From positions 1-27,141 of the forward strand of contig CAZIGW010000168.1 in NCBI GenBank assembly GCA_964538565.1: DNA of 27,141 bases, written 5' to 3'. This DNA is from CAYVBN01 sp964538565 (GTDB lineage: Bacteria > Pseudomonadota > Alphaproteobacteria > Rhizobiales > Xanthobacteraceae). The notes under the pieces are model-generated. The model saw nothing but the letters and a program-made list of their open reading frames with translations, did no database searches and was not told the origin of the DNA. This document shows positions 7,205 to 14,337 of the stretch, in pieces (within the stretch, counting starts at the first letter, position 1; every line of letters begins with the position of its first letter). Both the position numbers and the translations under genes were made by a program.

Positions 7205-8284
7205 ATGACCAGGATCACGCGACGAAGCTTCGCCCGCAGCGGCGGCGCCGCATTGCTCGGGACCGTCCCTGCACCGGCCGTTGCGCGCGCTCAGCCGCTG
7301 CGCTGGCGCATGGTGACCTCCTGACCGAAGCGCCTGCCGGGCCCGGGCATGTCGGCCGAGCGCGTCGCCGAGCGCATCCGCACGCTCTCGGGCGGCCGGT
7401 TGCAGGTCGTCGTCTCGGCGGCGGGCGAGGTCGTGCCGGCGCTCGAGGTGCTCGACGCGGTCGGCGGCGGCGTGGCCGAAATGGGCCACACGGCCGCCTT
7501 CTACTGGCAGGGCAAGGAGCCGGCCGCCGCTTTCTTCACCACCGTCCCGTTCGGCCTCACGCCGACCGAGCACGTCGCCTGGGTGGATGCCGGCGGCGGC
7601 CAGGAACTGTGGGACGCGCTCTACCGCCCCTTCGGCGTCAAGCCGTTCATGGCCGGCAATACCGGCGTGTGCATGGGCGGCTGGTTTCGCCGCGAGCTCA
7701 AGAGCCTCGACGACCTCAAGGGGCTGAAGATCCGCTCACTCGGGCTCGGCGGTGAACTCTATCGCCGGCTCGGCGCCACGCCGCAGACGACGGCGCCCGG
7801 CGAAATTCTGACGAGCCTGCAGTCGGGCGTGCTCGACGCCGCCGAGTTCGTCGGTCCGGGCACCGACATTGCGCTCGGCCTCCATCGGGTGGCGCCGAAC
7901 TACTACGGCCCCGGCTTCAACAAGCCGAACGGGACCGGCGAATGCCTGGTGTCGCTGAAGGCGTGGGATGGGCTCGACGCCGAGCTCAAGGCGATCGTGG
8001 CGCACGCGTGCGCCGCGGAGGCCTCTTTCGCGCTATCGGAGATGGAACGTCTCAATGTCGAGGCGCTCGCCGCGCTCGTCGAGCGCCACGACGTGCACCT
8101 GCGCAGGTTTCCCGACGATGTGCTCGCCGCCGCCAGAAAACAGGCGGATTTGGTGCTCGCCGAGCTCGGCTCACGAAGCGGAACGGCGCAGAAGGTCCAT
8201 GACTCCTACATGGCGTTCCGCGGCCGGATCGCGGCCTGGTCGAAGGTCTCGCTCGAAGCCGTGCTCGCGGCGCGCGACGCCTGA
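7205..8284 (+). pseudogene. TRAP-type 2-oxoacid-binding periplasmic protein (TakP/DctP-like), interrupted by in-frame TGA
   Basis: The gene starts at ATG 7205 after a GGGGAGG ribosome binding site. It begins with a Tat-like signal peptide (ITRRSFARSGGAALL, cleavage near AVARA), but codon 40 is TGA (7322-7324). The same frame then continues without further stops to 8284, for 359 residues if read through. In relatives the segment MVTS is followed by an aromatic residue, usually Trp, then PK, so a single TGG-to-TGA change explains the stop. The rest matches TakP-like solute receptors: a SAGEVVP segment, GNTGVCMGGWFRRE with the carboxylate-binding Arg, and AEFVGP, where TakP has Trp at the Phe position of its metal site. 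An in-frame ATG at 7349 could start a protein without a signal peptide, which would not reach the periplasm. No dctQM membrane genes are adjacent. Confidence 0.85.
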
Positions 8285-8297
8285 GACGTCGCGCGCC
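8269..8297. terminator. Hairpin shared by convergent genes
   Basis: GGCGCGCGACG (8269-8279) and CGTCGCGCGCC (8287-8297) form a perfect 11-bp stem. The stop codon of the TRAP gene (8282-8284) lies in the 7-base loop, and the minus-strand FAH gene ends at 8306. It can fold on either transcript; no U-tract is present. Confidence 0.5.
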
Positions 8298-8305
8298 CGC
8301 GTCCG

Positions 8306-9169
8306 TCAGGCCTTCGGCCCCTTGGGGCTGAAGCGCACGATCTTCTGCTGCTGCTCGCCCAGCCCGTCGATGCCGAGGCGGACGACGTCGCCGGCCTTGA
8401 GGAACTTCGGCGGCTTCATGCCGAGCGCGACGCCGGGCGGCGTGCCCGTGATGATGACGTCGCCGGGCTCGAGCACCATGAACTGCGAGCAGTACCACAC
8501 CAAGTGGGCGACGCCGAAGATCATCGTCTTGGTCGATCCCTTCTGGCGCGTCTCACCATTCACGGTGAGCCACAGGTTGAGATTCTGCGGGTCCTTGATC
8601 TCGTCCTTGGTGACGAGCCACGGGCCGAGCGGGCCGAACGTCTCGCAGCCCTTGCCCTTGGTCCATTGACCCGCGCGCTCGATCTGAAAGGCGCGCTCCG
8701 ACACGTCGTTGGCGAGGCAGTAGCCGGCAACGACGTTCATGGCGTTCTTCTTCGAGAGATAGCGCGCGCGCTCACCGATGACGATGCCGAGCTCGACCTC
8801 GTAGTCGAGCTTCGAGGACTCCTTCGGAATCATCGTGTCGTCGTTCGGCCCGCAGATGCACGACGGCGCCTTGTTGAAGATGATCGGCTCCTTCGGCACC
8901 TCGAGGCCGGCTTCCGCCGCGTGATCGGCGTAGTTGAGGCCGATGGCGATGAAGTTGCCGACCTTGCCCACGCACGGGCCGATGCGCACGCCGCTTCGCA
9001 CCACCGGCAGCTTCGCGAGCGCGGTCTTGCGAATCTTCGCGAGGCCCCGCGGCGAGAGCACGTCACCGGCAATGTCCGGCACGACTTTCGACAGATCGCG
9101 GATGCGGCCGTCGGAATCGACGATTCCGGGCTTTTCGCGGCCGGCCGGGCCGAAGCGGACGAGCTTCAT
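8306..9169 (-). CDS. Fumarylacetoacetate hydrolase-family protein
   Basis: The 287-residue protein has the family's short N-terminal domain (about residues 1-65) and the FAH catalytic domain that follows. The metal-binding acidic triad is visible: Glu124 and Glu126 in DYEVELGIVIG, and Asp155 in ANDVSERAFQ. The segment IGLNYADHAAEAG and the C-terminal GDVIITGTPPGVALG are typical of the bacterial subgroup often annotated as ureidoglycolate lyase or 2,4-diketo-3-deoxy-fuconate hydrolase, which cleave or hydrate 2-oxoacids. The exact substrate cannot be read from sequence. The start follows a good AGGAGAG site. An SDR gene upstream on the same strand suggests a shared catabolic pathway, although a 359-base gap separates them and it seems to have its own promoter. 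Confidence 0.9.
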   Translation of the reverse strand: MKLVRFGPAGREKPGIVDSDGRIRDLSKVVPDIAGDVLSPRGLAKIRKTALAKLPVVRSGVRIGPCVGKVGNFIAIGLNYADHAAEAGLEVPKEPIIFNKAPSCICGPNDDTMIPKESSKLDYEVELGIVIGERARYLSKKNAMNVVAGYCLANDVSERAFQIERAGQWTKGKGCETFGPLGPWLVTKDEIKDPQNLNLWLTVNGETRQKGSTKTMIFGVAHLVWYCSQFMVLEPGDVIITGTPPGVALGMKPPKFLKAGDVVRLGIDGLGEQQQKIVRFSPKGPKA

Positions 9170-9528
9170 GGCAATTCTCTCCTGACGGTTCGGTGAATGG
9201 TTGGCTGATCAGAGATCGAAATGGCGGAGGCATCTTGCACGCCGAGGCGGCGCGAGCAACCGTCGCCGCGTGGCGCAGCGGCACCGTCGCGGTCCTGAGC
9301 CTCCATCCTCACGCTCGCTTCAGGGAGCTCGGCGGCGGCCGATCCGCTCCGACTGAACGACAACCCAAATCTGTAGTGATATTGTATGCAATCTCAGGTA
9401 GAATGTCGTTGAGGCTCCATATCGGGCAGGGGCGACATCTTTTCCGTGACTCGAACCTCGGGTCCAAGTCGGTCAATCCCATCAGCACAGGACGGAACGG
9501 GGGTGGTGGAGCGAGGTGGCGCGTCCCC
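9170..9528. other. Leader/promoter region between the SDR and FAH genes
   Basis: This 359-base gap holds no gene I can support. Open frames crossing it on the plus strand are antisense continuations with no family resemblance. Around 9361-9420 the base composition turns clearly AT-richer than its surroundings, and this is where a minus-strand promoter and an operator-like palindrome lie (listed separately). Confidence 0.55.
9381..9409 (-). promoter_or_regulatory. Candidate promoter with GntR-like operator for the FAH gene
   Basis: On the minus strand, ACGACA (4 of 6 to the -35 consensus) lies 17 bases before TACAAT (5 of 6 to the -10 consensus). The -10 sits inside ATTGCATACAAT (9392-9381), one base away from the perfect palindrome ATTGTATACAAT, the type of site bound by several GntR-family repressors. 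This would place a repressor directly over the promoter, about 210 bases upstream of the FAH gene start. No GntR gene is visible in the window. Confidence 0.4.
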
Positions 9529-9540
9529 TCAGAACGCGCC
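9518..9540 (-). terminator. Hairpin around the SDR stop codon
   Basis: GGCGCGT (9518-9524) and ACGCGCC (9534-9540) form a perfect 7-bp stem. The SDR stop codon (9529-9531 on the minus strand) lies in the 9-base loop. No U-tract. Confidence 0.35.
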
Positions 9541-10308
9541 TGGGAAAGCTCCGCCGTCGAGCAGGATGTTCTGGCCGGTGATGTAGCCGGCCTGCGCCGA
9601 GCACAGGAAGGCGCAGGCCGCGCCGAATTCGTCAGGCTGACCGAGCCGCTTGGCCGGAATCGCGGCGATCCGCTCGGCGCGCACCGCATCGACGCTCGTG
9701 CCGCGCTGCTTGGCGTTCGCCTCGAAGTTCGAGCGCAGCCGGTCGGTTTCGAACGCGCCGGGCAGGACAAAGTTGATCGTGATGTTGTGCGCCGCGACCG
9801 AGCGGGCGACGCCGGCCAGGAACGCGGTCAATCCCGCGCGCGCGCCCGATGAGAGATCGAGGCCCGCAAGCGGCGCCTTCACCGAGCCCGACGTGATGTT
9901 GACGATGCGGCCGAACTTCCTGGCGATCATCGGCTCGATCGCCTTCTGGATCAGCTCGACGGCGACGATCATGTTGGCGATCACGCCATCGATCATCTGC
10001 TGGCGGGTCAGCTGGCGGAAATCGCGAAACGGCGGGCCGGCGTTGTTGTTGATCAGGATGTCGGGATCCGGGCAGGCGGCGAACAAGGCGTTCTGCCCTT
10101 CGGGAAGCGCGACGTCGGCCACGACAGGCAGCACCTTCGCGCCAGTCGCGGCACGGATCTCGGCGGCCGTCTCTTCGACCCGCTTGGGGTCGCGGCCGTT
10201 GACCACGACCTCGCAGCCGGCCTGCGCGAGCTGCATCGCACAGGCGCGGCCGAGACCGCGGCTCGAAGCGCAGACGATGGCCTTGCGGCCGGCAATGCCG
10301 AGATCCAT
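9529..10308 (-). CDS. SDR-family oxidoreductase lacking the YxxxK motif
   Basis: The 259-residue protein has the Rossmann start with a variant glycine motif CASSRGLGRA (13-22), NNNAG (87-91) and a VLPGAFETDR segment, and ends with the usual GQNILLDGG. Ser140 (NITSGS) is at the normal catalytic Ser position. Thirteen residues later, where the classical Tyr-xxx-Lys should be, the sequence is S153-SGA-R157, so both catalytic residues are replaced. A recognised SDR subgroup with an S/N-xxx-R arrangement exists, so this is probably a subfamily trait and not decay. NADP preference is suggested by the Arg-containing NGRDPKR segment at the end of strand 2. Its link to the downstream FAH gene suggests a shared carbohydrate or oxoacid pathway, which is inference. 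Confidence 0.87.
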   Translation of the reverse strand: MDLGIAGRKAIVCASSRGLGRACAMQLAQAGCEVVVNGRDPKRVEETAAEIRAATGAKVLPVVADVALPEGQNALFAACPDPDILINNNAGPPFRDFRQLTRQQMIDGVIANMIVAVELIQKAIEPMIARKFGRIVNITSGSVKAPLAGLDLSSGARAGLTAFLAGVARSVAAHNITINFVLPGAFETDRLRSNFEANAKQRGTSVDAVRAERIAAIPAKRLGQPDEFGAACAFLCSAQAGYITGQNILLDGGAFPGAF

Positions 10309-10332
10309 GAAGCAGCCCCTTGGGTTTTCGCG

Positions 10333-10353
10333 CCCGTCGCCTGCGGCGACGGG
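10333..10353 (-). terminator. Hairpin after the GT21 glycosyltransferase gene
   Basis: CCCGTCGCC and GGCGACGGG form a perfect 9-bp stem with a TGC loop in the 79-base gap between the GT21 stop and the SDR start, both on the minus strand. There is no U-tract. Confidence 0.4.
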
Positions 10354-10387
10354 GCCGGCACCCCTTAGGCCGCGTGGTTTGCGGATG

Positions 10388-11536
10388 TCAATGCCGGGCG
10401 GCTTCGACCGGCTGCGCGTCCTCGGCGATGCTCATCTGATTGCCGCGCCAGACGAACTCGGTGCCGACCCATCCACTGATCCACAGCGCCGGCAGAATCA
10501 GGTCGCGCAGGATCGCGTGCACCGGCATGAGGGCCGAGCGATGCCATCCGGCTGCGCGCAGGAGCGCCATCTCGGCGCCGTACCAGACCGTCGCGGCCGC
10601 GAGGAGACTGGCGAGGACGGATACTTCCGCCTGCGCCGCCAGAAAGGCGACGCCGGCGAGCGGGAACGCGCCGCCCGCCAGGATCTCGGGAGCGTAGTAG
10701 CCGATGAAGCACGCGCGTCGCAGGCGCGCCCAGCGCACCTGCCGTTGCCACACTTCGCGCGCGCCGCGACGTCCGAGCGGCTGTTCGAACGGCGTGTCCA
10801 CCAGATGCACCGAGAGGCCGGCGGCGCGCACCACCTTGGTCGAGGCCGCGTCCTCCGCCACCTCGGCGCCGAGCGCCCGTATGCCGCCGGCGCGCTCGAG
10901 GTCGTCGCGCCGCCACAGCATGGTCTTGCCCTGCGCGAAGCCCAGGCCGACCGTATCGGCGAAATACTGCCAGCGCGCCTGGTAGGCGTTGAGAAAGGCG
11001 CACTCCAATTCGGCCCAGAAGCCATGCGGTCGGCCGCCGATCGGCGGCGAGCACACGAGACCGGTGTCGTGGCGCCACGTCGCCAGCAAGCGCTGGATGT
11101 AGTCGCGCGGCATCAGCACGTTGCTGTCGGCAAGCACGATCCACGAATGGGCCGCCGCGCGCCAGCCCTTGACGCAATTGTTGAGCTTCGGGTTGGCGCA
11201 GATCGTCTCGTTGCCGATCAGGAGCTTGGCATCCGCGTGCGGATGGGCGGCAATGAGGTCCTTCACCAGTCGGGCGACCGGGTCGCGCGCGCTCGCCACG
11301 CAGAAGATCAGTTCGTATCCCGGATAGTCGAGGTCGAAGGAGGAACGCAGCGTCTCCTCGACGAAATTGTCGAGACCGCAGACCGGCCGAATCAGCGTCA
11401 CCGGCGGGGCGCCGGGCGGCGGGGGCTCATGGGCCGCGCGGGTCCGGCATCGGACGGCCGCCGCCAGAATGCTGGCGATGTGGAGAAAGATGGCGACGCC
11501 GCAGAACGTCGCCGCTGCGCAAATCGCAAGGGTCAT
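10388..11536 (-). CDS. GT21-family glycosyltransferase, Agt-like (diacylglycerol or ceramide glycosylation)
   Basis: The 382-residue membrane protein has an N-terminal membrane segment (about 5-28), a GT-A catalytic domain and C-terminal membrane segments (about 285-360). The GT21 D,D,D-(Q/R)xxRW signature is visible: RDP (Asp84), LADSNV (Asp137), AEDAAS (Asp229) and RQVRW (265-269). GT21 includes ceramide glucosyltransferases, the hopanoid enzyme HpnI, and rhizobial Agt/Pgt, which make mono- and diglycosyl-diacylglycerols under phosphate limitation. The divergent PlcP-like neighbour and the Pho box 24 bases upstream of its start favour the Agt role: transfer of hexose or glucuronic acid to diacylglycerol at the inner membrane. 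HpnI remains the main alternative, but no other hopanoid gene is near. Confidence 0.85.
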   Translation of the reverse strand: MTLAICAAATFCGVAIFLHIASILAAAVRCRTRAAHEPPPPGAPPVTLIRPVCGLDNFVEETLRSSFDLDYPGYELIFCVASARDPVARLVKDLIAAHPHADAKLLIGNETICANPKLNNCVKGWRAAAHSWIVLADSNVLMPRDYIQRLLATWRHDTGLVCSPPIGGRPHGFWAELECAFLNAYQARWQYFADTVGLGFAQGKTMLWRRDDLERAGGIRALGAEVAEDAASTKVVRAAGLSVHLVDTPFEQPLGRRGAREVWQRQVRWARLRRACFIGYYAPEILAGGAFPLAGVAFLAAQAEVSVLASLLAAATVWYGAEMALLRAAGWHRSALMPVHAILRDLILPALWISGWVGTEFVWRGNQMSIAEDAQPVEAARH

Positions 11537-11559
11537 TGCGTGCCTGCTACGTCACTCCG

Positions 11560-11577
11560 ATGACAGCGCTGTGACAG
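11560..11577 (-). promoter_or_regulatory. Pho box (PhoB-binding site) candidate
   Basis: Read on the minus strand the site is CTGTCAC-AGCG-CTGTCAT: two 7-base direct repeats 11 bases apart, matching the PhoB consensus CTGTCAT-N4-CTGTCA(C/T) in both repeats. It lies 24 bases upstream of the GT21 start, oriented toward it, and about 104 bases before the divergent PlcP-like gene. A further CTGTCA half-site occurs on the plus strand at 11639. The downstream -10 candidate (TAGCAG, 11549-11544) is weak and would give a nearly leaderless message. Confidence 0.65.
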
Positions 11578-11680
11578 CCGCGGGCGCGGGGATCGCGCCG
11601 CATCGCGCGTTCGCGCGTCATCGGGGCGCAACAAACATCTGTCAGTGAGGCCCCGGCACACACGGACAGGACGCTCACGC

Positions 11681-12478
11681 ATGGTTGACGGTGGAATGCG
11701 ACGGTTTCGTACGCTGTTCCTCTCCGACGTCCATCTCGGTACCCGCGGCTGCCAGGCCGAACGCCTGCTGGATTTCATTCGCTGCCACGACGCCGACACG
11801 TATTTTCTGGTCGGCGACATCGTCGACGGCTGGCAGCTCCGGTCGGGCTGGTACTGGCCGCAGGCCCACAACGACGTCGTGCAGAAATTCCTGCGCAAGG
11901 CGCGCAAGGGCTCGCGCATGGTCTACGTGCCGGGCAATCACGACGAATTCCTGCGCGAGTATTACGGCACGCATTTCGGGGGAATCGAGGTGGTCGAGGA
12001 CGCGGTGCACGAGGGGGCCGACGGCCGGCGCTACCTCGTCATTCACGGCGACCACTTCGACCTCATCGTCACGCAGGCGCGCTGGCTCGCGCTGCTCGGC
12101 GACAAGGCCTACGAGCTCGCGATCGTGGCCAACCGTCTGTTCAACGGTCTGCGTCGCCGGTTCGGCTTCCCGTACTGGTCGCTCTCGCAGTGGGCGAAGC
12201 TGAAGGTCAAGAACGCGGTCAACTACATCGGCGAGTTCGAGAAGACGCTCGTCGCCGAAGCGCAGCGGCGCGAGGTGGACGGCGTCATCTGCGGGCACAT
12301 TCACCACGCGACCATCCGCGAGGACTTCGGCATCCGCTACATCAATTGCGGCGACTGGGTCGAAAGCTGTACGGCGGTCGCCGAGCATCACGACGGCCGG
12401 TTCGAGATCATCACGTGGATCCATTCTGCGCGCGACCACGGCGACATGCCGGAGCTCGCGAGCGCCCAGGCGGCCTGA
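11681..12478 (+). CDS. plcP: PlcP-like metallophosphoesterase (phospholipase C / LpxH-type fold)
   Basis: The 265-residue calcineurin-like phosphoesterase shows every metal-site motif: DVH (16-18), GDIVDGW (45-51), GNHDE (85-89), HGDHFD (122-127) and GHIHH (205-209). The sequence family covers UDP-2,3-diacylglucosamine diphosphatases (LpxH) and the rhizobial PlcP, a phosphate-starvation-induced phospholipase C that cuts phosphatidylcholine and related lipids to diacylglycerol. Many alphaproteobacteria use LpxI for lipid A, and this gene lies opposite an Agt-like glycosyltransferase across a Pho box, so PlcP is my preferred call. The ATG at 11681 has an AGGA nine bases upstream; GTG 11645 and ATG 11696 are alternatives. 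PmtA follows after 59 bases on the same strand. LpxH-like activity cannot be excluded from sequence. Confidence 0.8.
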   Translation: MVDGGMRRFRTLFLSDVHLGTRGCQAERLLDFIRCHDADTYFLVGDIVDGWQLRSGWYWPQAHNDVVQKFLRKARKGSRMVYVPGNHDEFLREYYGTHFGGIEVVEDAVHEGADGRRYLVIHGDHFDLIVTQARWLALLGDKAYELAIVANRLFNGLRRRFGFPYWSLSQWAKLKVKNAVNYIGEFEKTLVAEAQRREVDGVICGHIHHATIREDFGIRYINCGDWVESCTAVAEHHDGRFEIITWIHSARDHGDMPELASAQAA

Positions 12479-12537
12479 AGCCGCGCGCACCACCGTCGCA
12501 CGTCGCCGGATCTGCAACCGATGCAAAGGACACGAAC

Positions 12538-13224
12538 GTGACCGTGATCTCCCCCAGACATTCGCCGGACCTCGACGGACAGGTGGTCCAGAAGGCATAC
12601 GCCCGGTGGGCGCCGATCTACGACGCGGTCTGCGGCCCGATCTTCGAGAGCGGCCGGCGAACGGCGGCGGCGGCGGCCCGTCGCGTCGGCGGGCGCATTC
12701 TCGAAGTCGGCGTCGGCACCGGGCTCTCGTTCGACGATTACGATTCGACCACCGAAGTGGTCGGCATCGACGTGTGCGAGCCGATGGTGGCCAAGGCGCG
12801 CGAGCGGCTGGCGAGCGGCCGCTACCCGTACGTGAAGTCCGTGCTCACCATGGACGCGCACGACCTCGCGTTTCCGGACGCGTCGTTCGACTGCGTCGTC
12901 GCCCAGTTCGTCATCACGCTGGTCGCCGAGCCCGAGCGCGTCCTGTCGGAATGCGCACGCGTCGTCCGGCCTGGAGGAGAAATTATTCTGGTCAACCACC
13001 TCTATTCGGAGCGCGGGTGGTACGCCGCCGTCGAGCGCTGGTTTGCCCGGCCGACGCGTGCGCTCGGCCTGCGCCCGGAATTTCCCTTCGACCGGCTCGC
13101 CGCTTGGGCGCGCGCGCATGGCGGTGCCGAGCTGATCGAGCGGCAGCCGGTCAAGCCGTTCGGCGTCTATACCCTGGTGCGGTTCCGCCGCGTCTCGTCC
13201 CAGACCATCGGGCGCGCCGCCTGA
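12538..13224 (+). CDS. pmtA: Phosphatidylethanolamine N-methyltransferase, rhizobial PmtA type
   Basis: The 228-residue Rossmann methyltransferase has SAM motif I EVGVGTG (56-62), the acidic loop GIDVCEPM (76-83), a DAHDLAFPDASFD segment (106-118) and RVVRPGGEI (141-149), preceded by the YARWAPIYD helix that marks the soluble PmtA family. PmtA methylates phosphatidylethanolamine three times to phosphatidylcholine at the membrane surface. I chose GTG 12538 because AAAGGA lies just upstream; an in-frame GTG at 12544 is also possible. BtaB, the related methyltransferase of betaine-lipid synthesis, is the main alternative, but BtaA, its usual neighbour, is absent. Downstream of PlcP, it would supply the lipid that PlcP consumes, or restore phosphatidylcholine when phosphate returns. 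Confidence 0.82.
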   Translation: MTVISPRHSPDLDGQVVQKAYARWAPIYDAVCGPIFESGRRTAAAAARRVGGRILEVGVGTGLSFDDYDSTTEVVGIDVCEPMVAKARERLASGRYPYVKSVLTMDAHDLAFPDASFDCVVAQFVITLVAEPERVLSECARVVRPGGEIILVNHLYSERGWYAAVERWFARPTRALGLRPEFPFDRLAAWARAHGGAELIERQPVKPFGVYTLVRFRRVSSQTIGRAA

Positions 13225-13287
13225 TTCGCGCAGGAGCATGCGCGGCGGTCTTGCCGGCCGGCGTGCCGCGGCGCTACGCTCGCCGCG

Positions 13288-14280
13288 ATGGTTGCCTCCG
13301 ACGCGTCATCGGCCTTGCCGACCGCGGCCGACGTCGATGCCGCCGCGGCGCGGCTCGCCGGTGTGGCTCTGCGCACGCCGCTCGTGGTGTCGCCCGTCCT
13401 CGATGCGATCACCGGCGGGCGGGTGTTTCTCAAGGCCGAGACGCTGCAACGCACCGGTTCGTTCAAATTCCGCGGCGCCTACAACAAGCTCTCGTCGATT
13501 CCGCAGGGACTGCGCGCCGGCGGCGTGGTCGCGTATTCCTCCGGCAATCACGCGCAGGGCGTGGCCGCCGCCGCGAAGCTCCTCGGCATGCCGGCCGTGA
13601 TCGTCATGCCGAGCGACGCGCCGTCGGCGAAACGCGATCGCACCGTCGCGCTTGGCGCCGAGATCGTGCTTTACGACCGCGAGCGCGAGGACCGGGAGGC
13701 GATCGCGCGCGACATCGCGGGCCGGCGCGGCGCCGTGCTGGTGCCGCCTTACGACGACGCGCTGATCATCGCCGGGCAGGGCACCGCCGGGCGTGAAATC
13801 GTCGAAGACCTGCAACGGATCGGGCTCGATCCCGACGTGGTGATCGTCAATGCCTCCGGTGGCGGCCTGGCGGCCGGCATCGCCCTCGCGGTGAAGACCC
13901 GCGTGCCGCAGGCGCAGCTTTACACCGCCGAGCCCGCCGGCTTCGACGATCACGCTCGTTCGTTCGAGAGCGGCCGGCGCGAGCAGAACCCGCAGGTGAC
14001 CGGGTCGATCTGCGACGCGCTGCTCGCGCGCTCTCCCGGACGCCTGACCTTCGAGATCAATCGCGCGCTCGTCGGCCGGGGCGTTAGTGCGAGCGACGAC
14101 GAAGTGGCCAGGGCGGTCGCGTTCGCGTTCCGCGAGCTCAAGCTCGTGGTCGAGCCGGGCGGGGCGGTGGGGCTCGCCGCGTTGCTGGCCGGGCGAATCG
14201 CCGTGGCGGAAAAGGTCGCCGTCGTGATCCTGTCGGGCGGCAATGTCGACCCGGCGCTGTTCTCGCGGCTGGTCGCCTGA
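13288..14280 (+). CDS. PLP-dependent threonine/serine dehydratase family protein
   Basis: The 330-residue fold-type II enzyme carries the PLP Lys60 in GSFKFRGA, the substrate loop SSGNHAQG, and the phosphate-binding glycine loop ASGGGLAAG. A GGAVGLAALL segment near the C-terminus is also typical. There is no ACT regulatory domain, so it resembles catabolic threonine ammonia-lyases, serine dehydratases or 3-hydroxyaspartate dehydratases and not feedback-regulated IlvA; 330 residues is the usual size for these. It deaminates a hydroxy-amino acid to a 2-oxoacid and ammonia. No good ribosome binding site is visible before the ATG. It is separated from pmtA by 63 bases and may be read through from it, but no functional link is evident. 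Confidence 0.88.
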   Translation: MVASDASSALPTAADVDAAAARLAGVALRTPLVVSPVLDAITGGRVFLKAETLQRTGSFKFRGAYNKLSSIPQGLRAGGVVAYSSGNHAQGVAAAAKLLGMPAVIVMPSDAPSAKRDRTVALGAEIVLYDREREDREAIARDIAGRRGAVLVPPYDDALIIAGQGTAGREIVEDLQRIGLDPDVVIVNASGGGLAAGIALAVKTRVPQAQLYTAEPAGFDDHARSFESGRREQNPQVTGSICDALLARSPGRLTFEINRALVGRGVSASDDEVARAVAFAFRELKLVVEPGGAVGLAALLAGRIAVAEKVAVVILSGGNVDPALFSRLVA

Positions 14281-14315
14281 AATCCTTCCGATCAGGCCCG
14301 CCGCTTCAAACCGGA

Positions 14316-14335
14316 GCCGCCCGTGATCGGGCGGC
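14316..14335. terminator. Hairpin between convergent dehydratase and cheZ-like genes
   Basis: GCCGCCCG and CGGGCGGC form a perfect 8-bp stem with a TGAT loop in the 57-base gap between the two convergent stop codons, immediately beside the cheZ-like stop at 14338. It can act on both strands; U-tracts are lacking. Confidence 0.5.
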
Positions 14336-14337
14336 GC

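Noticed and set aside
7205..8284. TGA read as Trp (altered genetic code) or as selenocysteine
   Set aside because: TGA ends many intact genes here, including thiM and thiE, so it is an ordinary stop; no selenocysteine insertion hairpin or expected Sec site exists at this position in the family.
9650..11563. A 637-codon plus-strand open frame across the SDR and GT21 genes
   Set aside because: It crosses two well-supported minus-strand genes and the gap between them, and its product is Arg/Ala-rich without motifs; GC-rich third positions create such shadows.
11681..12478. Plain LpxH (lipid A biosynthesis) as the call for the metallophosphoesterase
   Set aside because: The motifs alone fit, but Hyphomicrobiales commonly use LpxI, no lpx genes are near, and the Pho box plus GT21 and PmtA neighbours fit PlcP better; kept as the alternative in the entry.
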